From Thiomonas intermedia (lineage in GTDB: Bacteria > Pseudomonadota > Gammaproteobacteria > Burkholderiales > Burkholderiaceae_C): a stretch of DNA of 64,000 nucleotides. Below the pieces are notes generated by a model. It saw only the letters and a program-made list of their open reading frames with translations. It had not been told where the DNA came from and searched no databases. The stretch lies in contig DYKQ01000002.1 of the NCBI GenBank assembly GCA_020722545.1, forward strand, positions 1 to 64,000, given 5' to 3'. Position 1 is the first letter of the stretch, and every line of letters begins with the position of its first letter. The position numbers were made by a program, and so were the translations under genes. Shown piece after piece: positions 38,890 to 50,758 of this stretch.

Positions 38890-40002
38890 TCACCCGTGGC
38901 GATGTCGATGATGCGCGTCGGGAAAGTGCGCGTGCGCATGCCGCAGCGGCGCATGGCCATGCGGGTGGCTGTGCTGCGTGCCCACCGGCACGGGCGGCTC
39001 ATGCACATGATCGTGATGGCCGTCGTCTTTCGGCCCGCCGTGGACATGGCGATGCGTATGGTGCATCGCCTCGTGATCGTGCGCATGCGCATGGCGTTCG
39101 CTGACGTGCAGCCAGACGCCCAGCGCCATCAGTCCGCCCGCCAGCGCCAGTCCCGGCGTGAGGGCTTCGCCGAGCAAGAGCACGGCCAGCGCGGCGCCGA
39201 AAAACGGCGCCACGGCGAAATACGCCCCTGTGCGCGCCGTGCCCAGATGCCGCAGCGCGAGCACGAACAGCACCAGACTGAGGCCGTAGCTGGCGAAACC
39301 GAGCGCGCCTGCCGCCAGCACGACGGGCAAAGTCGGCCATTGCGCGCCGACCAGCATCGCCAGCAGCAGGTTCACAGTCCCGGCGATGAGCCCCTTGCTC
39401 ATGGCGATAAAACCGGCATCGGACAAGGCGACCTTGCGCGTGAAGTTATTGTCGAGCGCCCAGCCCAGGCAGGCGCCGATCACCGCCAGCCCCGGCCACA
39501 GACTGCTCCAGTCCAGCCTCACCCCCTGGCCGGGCCAGTTCAGCACCACGCTGCCCAGAACAATGGCCCCCATGCCCAGGGCGATGCGGCGATCAAAGTT
39601 TTCGCGGAACACAAACCAGGCCAGCAAGGCCGTGAGCACGCTCTCCAGATTGAGCAGCAGCGAGGCCCCCGCGGCCGACATGTGCGAGAGGCCGAACATC
39701 AGCAGCACCGGCGCCGCCACACCGCCGCTGAAAATCGCGGCGGCCAGCCAGGGCCACTCACCGGCTTGCAAATGGGATGTAGCCCTCTCGCCACTCAGCA
39801 CGGCGCGCAGCGCCCGCCAGGCGGCCAGGCCGACGCCCGAGCCCAGATACAGCAAGGCCGCCAACAACCACGGGCTGGTGTCGGCCAGCAGCAGCTTGGC
39901 CAGCGGCGTGCTCGCGCCAAACAACAAGGCGGCGGCCAGCGCCAGGGTGATGCCCTGATGGAGCGAAGCGTTCTGCGAAGAGGGTGTTGGAGAAGGGGTC
40001 AT
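38890..40002 (-). CDS. EamA/DMT-family transporter with His-rich C-terminal tail
   Basis: 10-TM EamA pattern; tail SERHAHAHDHEAMHHTHRHVHGG…HHRHRHG. Confidence 0.88.
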   Translation of the reverse strand: MTPSPTPSSQNASLHQGITLALAAALLFGASTPLAKLLLADTSPWLLAALLYLGSGVGLAAWRALRAVLSGERATSHLQAGEWPWLAAAIFSGGVAAPVLLMFGLSHMSAAGASLLLNLESVLTALLAWFVFRENFDRRIALGMGAIVLGSVVLNWPGQGVRLDWSSLWPGLAVIGACLGWALDNNFTRKVALSDAGFIAMSKGLIAGTVNLLLAMLVGAQWPTLPVVLAAGALGFASYGLSLVLFVLALRHLGTARTGAYFAVAPFFGAALAVLLLGEALTPGLALAGGLMALGVWLHVSERHAHAHDHEAMHHTHRHVHGGPKDDGHHDHVHEPPVPVGTQHSHPHGHAPLRHAHAHFPDAHHRHRHG

Positions 40003-40171
40003 GAGAGGCTTACGAAAAGTACGCCGCCCTGTCGGGACGTATGGCTTGTGACGTTTGGTGAACCGGGCTTGCCTGCGGCGATTGGAGGGCTAATCTTCAA
40101 ACAACATCAGTTTGTGCGAATGCCCGCATGGACCTCGCCAGCCCTCTTCTTCTCCTTCTATCTGACGCATC

Positions 40172-40345
40172 ATGGGAACCAAAATCTATCTCACCGCGCT
40201 TGGCATTCTGTTCATCGTCTGTCTGTCGATTGGCTTTTATGTGGCCTACAGCCATGTTTTCGCGCCCAACGCGTACAGCGTGCCTGACCAGGACATTGCA
40301 CAGACTCCGGCGCTGTCGGCAAGCGCCGCCGCGCCGCAAAGCTGA
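40172..40345 (+). CDS. Small single-TM protein (57 aa)
   Basis: MGTKIYLTALGILFIVCLSIGFYVAYSHVFAPNAYSVPDQDIAQTPALSASAAAPQS*; below the ORF-track length cutoff. Confidence 0.5.
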   Translation: MGTKIYLTALGILFIVCLSIGFYVAYSHVFAPNAYSVPDQDIAQTPALSASAAAPQS

Positions 40346-40348
40346 GCG

Positions 40349-41251
40349 TCAAGCCGGAAACACCCCGGTGCTCAGATAGCGGTCGCCCCGGTCGCAGACG
40401 ATGAACACGATGGTGGCGTTTTCCACTTCGCGGGCGATGCGCAGCGCCACTTCGCAGGCGCCAGCCGCGCTGATGCCGCAGAACAGCCCCTCCTCGCGGG
40501 CGAGCTTGCGCGCCATGTTCTCCGCTGCGGTCTGGCTGACATACTCCAGCCGGTCCACCCGCTGCGGTTCGTAGATCTTGGGCAGGTATTCCTGCGGCCA
40601 TTTGCGGATGCCGGGAATGCGCGAACCTTCCTCCGGCTGCGCGCCGATGATCTGCACCGCGGGGTTCTGCTCCTTGAGAAAGTGCGACACCCCGGTGATG
40701 GTGCCAGTCGTGCCCATGGCGCTGACGAAGTGGGTGATGCGCCCTTCTGTGTCGCGCCAGATCTCTGGGCCGGTGGTCTCGAAGTGCGCCCGCGGATTGT
40801 CGGCATTGGCGAACTGATCGAGCATCAGACCCTTGCCATCGCGCTGCATCTGCTCGGCCAGATCGCGCGCATATTCCATGCCGCCGCTTTTGGGGGTGAG
40901 CAACAGCTCGGCGCCAAAGGCTTTCATGGTCTGGGCGCGCTCGATGCTGAGGTCTTCGGGCATGATGAGCACCATGCGATAGCCCAGAATGGCGGCGGCC
41001 ATCGCCAGGGCGATGCCGGTATTGCCCGAGGTGGCCTCGATCAGCGTGTCGCCGGGTTTGATGGCGCCGCGCTCCTGCGCGTGGCGAATCATGGAAATCG
41101 CCGCCCGGTCTTTCACCGATCCGGCCGGGTTGTTGCCTTCGAGCTTGCCCAGGATCACGTTGCCGCGCCGCGCATTGTCGGCGCCGGGGATGCGCTGCAA
41201 CTGCACCAGCGGGGTGTTGCCGATCACCTGGTCGATGGTGAGGTAGGACAT
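40349..41251 (-). CDS. cysM: Cysteine synthase B
   Basis: GNTPLVQLQRIPG; EGNNPAGSVKDRAA; EATSGNTGIALA. Confidence 0.93.
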   Translation of the reverse strand: MSYLTIDQVIGNTPLVQLQRIPGADNARRGNVILGKLEGNNPAGSVKDRAAISMIRHAQERGAIKPGDTLIEATSGNTGIALAMAAAILGYRMVLIMPEDLSIERAQTMKAFGAELLLTPKSGGMEYARDLAEQMQRDGKGLMLDQFANADNPRAHFETTGPEIWRDTEGRITHFVSAMGTTGTITGVSHFLKEQNPAVQIIGAQPEEGSRIPGIRKWPQEYLPKIYEPQRVDRLEYVSQTAAENMARKLAREEGLFCGISAAGACEVALRIAREVENATIVFIVCDRGDRYLSTGVFPA

Positions 41252-41304
41252 GGAAGTCTCCTGAAAGTGTCAGCGGAAATCAGCGGCGGGCAGCTTGGGC
41301 CGCT

Positions 41305-42528
41305 TCAGATCCGCTCGTTGGCCTTGCCCGGCAGATCGAGGGCGGAGAGATCCATCGCCGCCTCGCGCCAATGGCGCTGTGCTTGGTCTTCGCGCTCGAT
41401 GCCTTCGAGCAGTTGCGCCAGCGCGGCATGAATCTGCCCGCGCAAACGCCTTTCGTCGTCACTGCAAGACTGGATGGCCTTTTGCAGATGCTGCTGCGCC
41501 TTGCCCCAGAGCTGCATTTCGGCACAGGCCGCGCCCGCAGTGAAATACGCCTGCGCCTCTTGCGGCCAGCGGCCCAGCCACTGCTCGGTCTGGGCGACAA
41601 AACCGGCGTCAATGCCCGGCAACATGGCGCGCAGGCTGGGCATGAACAGACCCGGCTCAGCCTGCGGGCGGTTGAGCGCGTCGATGAGCAGTTGCCGCGC
41701 CTCGCCCACTTCACCGGCCGCAGCGAAGCCCCGGGCGGCCGCAATCACGAGGGTGGGGTCGGTGCGCTCCTGCGCGGTCAGCCGACGCCATGTCGTGCGC
41801 AGGGCCTGCGGGTCGTCGCCCGCCTGTCGCAACAGCCCGGTGGCTGCGGTATGCAGCATGGCCTGCGCGGCTGCGGGATGCAGCGCGCCATGTTTGAGCA
41901 GAGTGCGCGCCAGCCGCAGCACGGCAGCGTGATCGCCCACCTTGCGCGCGGCCTGCAGCTCGATGCGCAGCGCGTGGGTGCGCCGCTGCACCCCGGCGGG
42001 CAGCGCGCGCAGTTGGGCCAGCGCTTCGCGCGGCTGCTTGGCGTCGAGCTGCCACTGCGCCTTCAGCAGCGCGCCAGCGTCGCGGGCCGGTTGCGGCAGT
42101 TGTTCGAGGTAGGCGTCGCGCCGGTCATAGGCCTGGAGTTGCTGTGCCGACTGCGCCGCGGTCATCAGCGCTGCGGGGGCGAAATCGGTGAACTCGGCCG
42201 CGCGCTGCGCCGCCCGTTCGGCCCTGCGAAAGCGGCCGCCGAAATAGTCGAACATGCCGTTGTGCAGGGCCTGCGCGGCCAGTCGCATCCGCCGCCGCGC
42301 CCGGAACTCGGCCGCCGCCTGCGGCATGCCCAGCAGCAGTGACAGACCGCGCAGCACCAGGTAGAAAACCACAAAAGCCAGCAGCAGCAACAAAACCGCG
42401 AAGTTGAGCGATACATCCACCCGCCAGGGGGGCAGCAGCACGGCGACGTTGCCGGTATTGAGGGTCGTGCCCAGCGCCAGCAGCACGGCGGCCGCGGCCA
42501 GAATCAGCACCCAGATGAGCCAGCGCAT
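41305..42528 (-). CDS. hemY: HemY-like protein
   Basis: Two N-terminal TMs plus TPR-like repeats; adjacent to hemX-hemD-hemC. Confidence 0.85.
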   Translation of the reverse strand: MRWLIWVLILAAAAVLLALGTTLNTGNVAVLLPPWRVDVSLNFAVLLLLLAFVVFYLVLRGLSLLLGMPQAAAEFRARRRMRLAAQALHNGMFDYFGGRFRRAERAAQRAAEFTDFAPAALMTAAQSAQQLQAYDRRDAYLEQLPQPARDAGALLKAQWQLDAKQPREALAQLRALPAGVQRRTHALRIELQAARKVGDHAAVLRLARTLLKHGALHPAAAQAMLHTAATGLLRQAGDDPQALRTTWRRLTAQERTDPTLVIAAARGFAAAGEVGEARQLLIDALNRPQAEPGLFMPSLRAMLPGIDAGFVAQTEQWLGRWPQEAQAYFTAGAACAEMQLWGKAQQHLQKAIQSCSDDERRLRGQIHAALAQLLEGIEREDQAQRHWREAAMDLSALDLPGKANERI

Positions 42529-43679
42529 CAGGGGGCTCCGCTATCCAGCGTGGAAAGCACGGCCAGCGACTCCAGATTGGCTGCGGGATTGGCCGAGAGG
42601 TCGAGCTGGGCGGCCTGACGGGCGAGCGACAGCGCCTGCACCATGCGCGGCTGGCGCTTGTCGAAATAGGTTTTCAGCGCTTCATTGATGCCGCGCATAT
42701 CGCTGCGATACGCCACCGCGTTGCGCGAAAGCAGATCGAGCCGGGCATTGAGGATGCGCAGTTTGAGGTTCTCGCGCAGGAATTCGCCCTGCTGCGGCGA
42801 AGCCAGCAAAGCGTCGCGCGAGCCCACGCGGGTGATGCCGAACAACTGCACCAGCGAGGCGCGAAAGCGTTCGAACCAGTCGCCCAGCCACGGCGCCCAG
42901 CGCGGGCCTGCGGCCGACGCCGCGGCCACGGGCGGCGTACTCGATGCGCTGGCGCCGTGGGCCGGTCCCGCCGCCGAAACCAGCCGCAAACTATCCACCA
43001 GCGCGGCCAGATCGTTGAGCTTGTGCGCGGCTGCGGCGATGTCGGGCGTGACGGCGCTGCGCAGCCGCGTCAGGTCGGACTGCACCGCGCGGCGCAGGAT
43101 TTGCGCCTTGGGGTTGGGCGAGCGCGCCAGTCGCGCATCGGCGCTTTGCAGGGTGGCGATGAGCGGCTGCACATTGCCGATCAGCTGGGCCTGCTGCTGG
43201 GCCAGGGCGATGAGCTGGCCGGTTTCAGACAAGCGGGCCTGATCGCGGGTTTTGGCAAAGTCTGCATACAGCGTTTCCAGCGCCTGACGCTGCGCCGCGA
43301 AGTCTTGCTGGCGCGATTCGAGCACGGCGAGCCGTGCCGTGAGATCGCGCACCGAATCGCTGGCCTGCTTGGTCAGGGTCTTGGCCTCGATGGCATCGGT
43401 CGTCGCGGTTTGCAGGCGCTGCGCAATTTCCGCCTGAGTGGCATACAGGCGGTTGTTCAGCCACCACGCCATCGCCACCAGAGCGACGACGAGCGCAACG
43501 AGAACCGGCCAGACCCAGCGCGCGCCCGGCAGACCGACAGGCGCCGGTTTCGTCAGTTCCGCCGATGGCGGCGTGGCCGCAGGCTCAGGAGAAGTAGCCG
43601 CCGAAGCAGCAACCTGCGCAGCCGCAGGCGCTTGCGCCGGAGAAGGCTCTGCCTCGGGAAGGGTGCTGGGCTCAGTCAT
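42528..43679 (-). CDS. hemX: HemX-like uroporphyrinogen-III C-methyltransferase homologue
   Basis: Single TM, coiled coil; position between hemD and hemY. Confidence 0.82.
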   Translation of the reverse strand: MTEPSTLPEAEPSPAQAPAAAQVAASAATSPEPAATPPSAELTKPAPVGLPGARWVWPVLVALVVALVAMAWWLNNRLYATQAEIAQRLQTATTDAIEAKTLTKQASDSVRDLTARLAVLESRQQDFAAQRQALETLYADFAKTRDQARLSETGQLIALAQQQAQLIGNVQPLIATLQSADARLARSPNPKAQILRRAVQSDLTRLRSAVTPDIAAAAHKLNDLAALVDSLRLVSAAGPAHGASASSTPPVAAASAAGPRWAPWLGDWFERFRASLVQLFGITRVGSRDALLASPQQGEFLRENLKLRILNARLDLLSRNAVAYRSDMRGINEALKTYFDKRQPRMVQALSLARQAAQLDLSANPAANLESLAVLSTLDSGAP

Positions 43680-44614
43680 GCGGGCATTCTAGGAGTTGAA
43701 TCACCTGGGGCGCAGACGAGGCGATGCAAAGTGGACAGCACCTCTTCAAGCGGCGCGCGGGTCAGTTCCACCCGCCCGAAACCTGCCGCGCGCAGGGCGC
43801 TGGCGATGCGCGGGTGGATGGCCAGCGCTCGCTGCGGGCGCAGCACGGCGGCGTCCAGCCCAGCCGGTTCGAGCAAGCGCTGCAGGTTATGCACGGCCTC
43901 AGTCGAGGAAAACAGCCACCAGCCGCCGCTACCCAGCGCCGACTGCAGCAACGCCGCGGTCTGCGCGTTGTATTCGGGCGCCAGTCGGCTGTAGGCCTCG
44001 ATGACTTTGACCTTGGCGCCCGCCGCTTCGAGCTTGCGCTGCAGCAGGTCGCGCCCCGGCCCGCCCCGGAAGATCAGCGCATGGCGTCCGGCCCACGGAA
44101 AAGACGCCACCGGCCCCGGGGCGAAAGCGAGTTGAAGCGCGTTCCACAAAGCCTCGGAATCGCCCTCGCCGCCCGGCTCATCGCCTCTCAAGAAAACGCC
44201 GGGCCGCCCCAAGTTTTCTTGACCCCCCCGGGGGGCGGGCTGGGCGAAGCCCGGCCCTGGGGGCGCCGAGCCCGGTGCGATGAGCCGCGGCCATGGAACG
44301 TCGTCGGGCTGCGCCGTCAAAGCCCGGCGCACCGCGCGCAGACTGCCCTCGCCGACGACGCCGATGGCGCAACGCGCGGGCCAGGGCTGGCGCAGCGCCG
44401 CGAACACGGCAGCCACCGCCGTGGGGCTGACGGGAATGGCCAGATCGGTCTGCGGCAAAGCGGCCAAGGCGGCATGAAAACGGGGCAGATCGACTGGCGG
44501 GCCGATGTGTTGCAGCGGAAAGTCGAGCATCTGCACACCGGCCGCGGCCAAAAGCTCGTGCGCTCCTCCGGTCTGCGAGGAGGCCCGTGTGGAGATCAGC
44601 GTGGTGTTGAGCAT
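43676..44614 (-). CDS. hemD: Uroporphyrinogen-III synthase
   Basis: HemD-like sequence next to hemC; WWLFSSTEAVHNLQRLL. Contains an unusual Gly/Pro-rich insertion. Confidence 0.8.
   Translation of the reverse strand: MLNTTLISTRASSQTGGAHELLAAAGVQMLDFPLQHIGPPVDLPRFHAALAALPQTDLAIPVSPTAVAAVFAALRQPWPARCAIGVVGEGSLRAVRRALTAQPDDVPWPRLIAPGSAPPGPGFAQPAPRGGQENLGRPGVFLRGDEPGGEGDSEALWNALQLAFAPGPVASFPWAGRHALIFRGGPGRDLLQRKLEAAGAKVKVIEAYSRLAPEYNAQTAALLQSALGSGGWWLFSSTEAVHNLQRLLEPAGLDAAVLRPQRALAIHPRIASALRAAGFGRVELTRAPLEEVLSTLHRLVCAPGDSTPRMPA
44188..44275. repeat. REP-like palindromic repeat inside hemD
   Basis: TCAAGAAAAC(44188-44197)/GTTTTCTTGA(44213-44222) perfect IR, then CCCCCCGGGGGG and GGGCT-GGGCGA-AGCCC palindromes. 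Confidence 0.6.
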
Positions 44615-44653
44615 CCTCGCCCCGCTTTGCATGGAGCCAGCAAACGGGAGAAC

Positions 44654-45610
44654 TCAATGCGAACCGAGTTGCGCCAGCAGCGCGTCGGCGCCCTGTTCGC
44701 GCAGCTGCCGGGCCACCTGCCGCCCCAGCGCCTCGGCCTGCGCCAGATCGGTGACGCGCCCGCGCTGCTGCGCGTGCAGCGCCTGGCTGCCGTCGGGCAG
44801 CCCCAACACGGCGCGCAGATGCATTGCCTCGCCCTCCAACGTGGCATAGGCGCCCATCGGCGTGGTGCAGCTGCCGCCCAGCCCCCGCGACACCGCGCGC
44901 TCCGCATGGGTGCACAAGGCCGTGGGCGGATGGTTGAGCACAGCCAGCGCCTGCGCCAGATCGGGCCGGTCGGCGCGAATTTCGATGCCCAGCGCCGCCT
45001 GCCCGACGGCCGGGAGCATGTCTTCAGGTTCGATGACGGTGCGCACGCGCTCGCCCAGACCCAGCCGCTTGAGCCCCGCTGCCGCCAGCAGGATGCCGGC
45101 GTACTGCCCTTCGTCGAGCTTGCGCAGCCGGGTGTCGAGGTTGCCGCGCAGCGCCTGGACTTTCAGATGCGGATAGCGTGCGCGCAGTTGCGATTCGCGC
45201 CGCAAACTGGAGGTGCCGACCACCGCGCCTGCGGGCAGATCGGCCAGATTGGCGTAATGCGGGCTGACCCAGGCGTCTCGCGGATCTTCACGCTCCATCA
45301 CCGCGGTGAGCGCAAATCCGGTCGGCAGCACCATGGGCACGTCCTTGAGCGAATGCACGGCGAGGTCGGCGCGCCCTTGCTCCATGGCCACTTCGAGTTC
45401 CTTGACGAACAACCCCTTGCCGCCGATCTTGGACAGCGATTTGTCGAGAATCTGATCGCCCTGCGTGGTCATGCCGAAAATCCGCACATCGCACTGCGGA
45501 TACAGCCCCTTGAGCAGATCGCGCACATGCTCGGCCTGCCAAAGCGCCAGACGGCTTTCGCGGGTGGCAATGACGAGGGACGGGGGGGGAGTGAAGGAAG
45601 TGGAGGTCAT
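44654..45610 (-). CDS. hemC: Porphobilinogen deaminase
   Basis: [47 protein letters not shown]. Confidence 0.95.
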   Translation of the reverse strand: MTSTSFTPPPSLVIATRESRLALWQAEHVRDLLKGLYPQCDVRIFGMTTQGDQILDKSLSKIGGKGLFVKELEVAMEQGRADLAVHSLKDVPMVLPTGFALTAVMEREDPRDAWVSPHYANLADLPAGAVVGTSSLRRESQLRARYPHLKVQALRGNLDTRLRKLDEGQYAGILLAAAGLKRLGLGERVRTVIEPEDMLPAVGQAALGIEIRADRPDLAQALAVLNHPPTALCTHAERAVSRGLGGSCTTPMGAYATLEGEAMHLRAVLGLPDGSQALHAQQRGRVTDLAQAEALGRQVARQLREQGADALLAQLGSH

Positions 45611-45807
45611 GCGCGGATTCTAAGATCGCCCATCCATTGCCCTGCCGTGCAAAACCCCATTGCATTGCGCATGGCGAAAAATCATTTCATCGGCGCTGCG
45701 GCAGCGCAAATCCTGCGGCGATGCGGGCGCGCATCTTGCTTAAATTTGGCACGGCGCTGATAGCATCAGCCCGCCCTGTTTTCGTGCCCCTCACAACACG
45801 CCACGCC

Positions 45808-48618
<2,811 letters not shown>

Positions 48619-48624
48619 GGGCAG

Positions 48625-49611
48625 TTACGGCTTCCAGCCGCGCAGCGCCTGCATCGCCGCGTCATAGCCGATCTGGATCGATTCTTCGGCGCGACCGAAT
48701 TCGAGAAAGCGGATATCGCCCAGCGGCGGGCGGATGAGCAAATCGGGCGGCTCGATGCGCAGACGGCTTTCGGTGATGTGCATTTCCATCACATTCACCG
48801 AAGCCAGCAAGACCTCGAACACATTGGGCAGCGGCTCCTCGCGGTCGGCCCAGCGCTCGAACTGATCCTTGGCCGGGGCGCTCGGAGCTTGCAGGCGCTG
48901 CCTGAGATCGGCCATCACCCGCCGATAGTCGGCCGCCCAGCGGCCTGCCAGTTCTTCCACCGGAGTTTCGCTGCGCCGGGGTTTGGGCCGCGCCCGTCGC
49001 TTGAGCCGACTGTCCACCACGCCATGATTGAGATCGACCGCAATCACCTGGTCCGCCCCCATGGCGCGCACCACGCTGACCGGCACCGGGTTGCTCAAGC
49101 CCCCGTCCACCAACACCCGCCCATTCACGCGCACCGGGGTGAACACGCCCGGCACCGCAATGCTGGCGCGCACCGCTTCGATCACATCGCCCGAGCGCAG
49201 CACCACCTCGGCGCCGCTGTGCAGATCGGTGGCAATCGCGGCAAAAGGAATGGACAGCGCCTCGATCTGCGTCGCCGGCAGATGCTCACGCACCAGTTCG
49301 GTGACCTTGGCGCCGTCGATCAGCCCCGAGCGAGGAAACACCACGTCGAAAAACGACAGGGTCTTGCGCCAGTCGAAGGTCTTGAACGTGGCCTCCAGTC
49401 CGTCGGTGCGCCCTGCTGCGGCAATGGCGCCAACCAGCGCGCCGATGCTGCACCCGGCGATGAAATCGATCCGCACTCCGGCGTCGGCCAAGGCCCGCAG
49501 CACGCCCAGGTGCGCCATGCCGCGCGCGGCGCCGCCGCCCAGCGCCAGGCCGAGCCGGGGTCTTGGCGTTGCGGTTGAAGAGGTGGAGAGAGGCGCTGCT
49601 TGCATGACCAA
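48625..49611 (-). CDS. Patatin-like phospholipase (RssA-like)
   Basis: LALGGGAARGMAHLGVLRAL; GCSIGALVGA; DGGLSNPVPV. Confidence 0.92.
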   Translation of the reverse strand: MVMQAAPLSTSSTATPRPRLGLALGGGAARGMAHLGVLRALADAGVRIDFIAGCSIGALVGAIAAAGRTDGLEATFKTFDWRKTLSFFDVVFPRSGLIDGAKVTELVREHLPATQIEALSIPFAAIATDLHSGAEVVLRSGDVIEAVRASIAVPGVFTPVRVNGRVLVDGGLSNPVPVSVVRAMGADQVIAVDLNHGVVDSRLKRRARPKPRRSETPVEELAGRWAADYRRVMADLRQRLQAPSAPAKDQFERWADREEPLPNVFEVLLASVNVMEMHITESRLRIEPPDLLIRPPLGDIRFLEFGRAEESIQIGYDAAMQALRGWKP

Positions 49612-49650
49612 AGGATAAGCCTGCCCCGTGCTATGTGTGCGCTAAGACGG

Positions 49651-49709
49651 GCTCCCTAAAGTTCTTCTCACGCCAAGTCGGCGTTTGTTCAACTTCTTCT
49701 TTAGGGAGC
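49651..49709 (+). promoter_or_regulatory. 5'-UTR stem sequestering the Shine-Dalgarno of the PepSY gene
   Basis: GCTCCCTAAAG (49651-49661) is perfectly complementary to CTTTAGGGAGC (49699-49709), which contains AGGGAG 7 nt before ATG 49716. Confidence 0.55.
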
Positions 49710-49715
49710 TTCATC

Positions 49716-50051
49716 ATGAAAATTCGCCAATCCATCCTCATCGCCACGCTCGCACTCGCTTCGGCCGCCGCCGGGGTCAGCGCATTCGCATCAAGCGCTT
49801 CGGGCAACGACGCCCGCATCATCCCCAACGCCAAGATCAGCCTGAGCCAGGCTGTCATCGCGGCCGAACAGCATGTGGGCGGCACGGCCTCCAAGGCCGA
49901 AGTCGAGCAGCACGCGGGCAAGGCGGTGTATGACGTGGAAGTGGTCAAAGGCCCGCAGGTGTTCGACGTGAAGATCAGCCCGGATCAAGGCACGGTCATC
50001 GCCTCGACCGAAGACCGCAACGATCACGACGACCACGATCAGCAGGACTGA
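49716..50051 (+). CDS. PepSY-domain periplasmic protein
   Basis: Signal peptide MKIRQSILIATLALASAAAGVSAFA; PNAKISLSQAVIAAEQHVGGTASKAEVEQHAGKAVYDVEVV. Confidence 0.88.
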   Translation: MKIRQSILIATLALASAAAGVSAFASSASGNDARIIPNAKISLSQAVIAAEQHVGGTASKAEVEQHAGKAVYDVEVVKGPQVFDVKISPDQGTVIASTEDRNDHDDHDQQD

Positions 50052-50140
50052 TCGCTTCAACCGCCCCCGCGCCGCCGGAAATCAACCGGGTTGCGCAGGG
50101 GCGATCTCGTTTTGCAAAACCACAAGAACACCGCCACGCC

Positions 50141-50758
50141 ATGCTGCATTTCCCCGCTTTTTGGAACGCCCTCAATCTGGGGCTCTACACCCATTGGGCC
50201 GCCCACGGCACGGCGTCACAAGCCAGCATCGACGTAGCGCTGTTCTTTGCCGAATACGCCATCTACGCCGCGCCCCTGCTGTTGATCTGGGGCTGGTTGC
50301 GCCACCCGGACGCGCTGCGCCCGCCGCTGCTGCAAGCCGCAGTGGCGGCCCTCGTGGCGCTAGGCATCAATCAGCTCATCGGGCTGGCGGTGTTCGAGCC
50401 GCGCCCCTTCGCCATCGGCCTCGGCCCTGCGCTGCTGGCGCATGCGCCCGACAGCGGCTTTCCCAGCGATCACCTCACCGTAATCGCTTCGGTCGCGGCG
50501 AGCCTGCTCCTCACGCCGACATGGCGCCGGGCCGGTCTGCTGCTGGCGCTGCTGGGTCTGCCTGTGGCCTGGGCGCGGGTGTATCTCGGCGTGCATTGGC
50601 CGCTGGACATGGCGGGCGCCGCGCTGGTGGGATTGATGGCCGCGCTCGTCGTCCATCCGGCGCGGCATCGTCTGCTGGAGCCCGCCATGCCCATACTCAC
50701 TGGCCTCTATCGCAAACTGTTCGCACCGGCCATTCGTCAAGGTTGGGTTTTACGATGA
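50141..50758 (+). CDS. PAP2-family phosphatase (undecaprenyl-diphosphatase BcrC-like)
   Basis: SGFPSDHLTVIASVA and RVYLGVHWPLDMAGA PAP2 motifs. Confidence 0.88.
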   Translation: MLHFPAFWNALNLGLYTHWAAHGTASQASIDVALFFAEYAIYAAPLLLIWGWLRHPDALRPPLLQAAVAALVALGINQLIGLAVFEPRPFAIGLGPALLAHAPDSGFPSDHLTVIASVAASLLLTPTWRRAGLLLALLGLPVAWARVYLGVHWPLDMAGAALVGLMAALVVHPARHRLLEPAMPILTGLYRKLFAPAIRQGWVLR

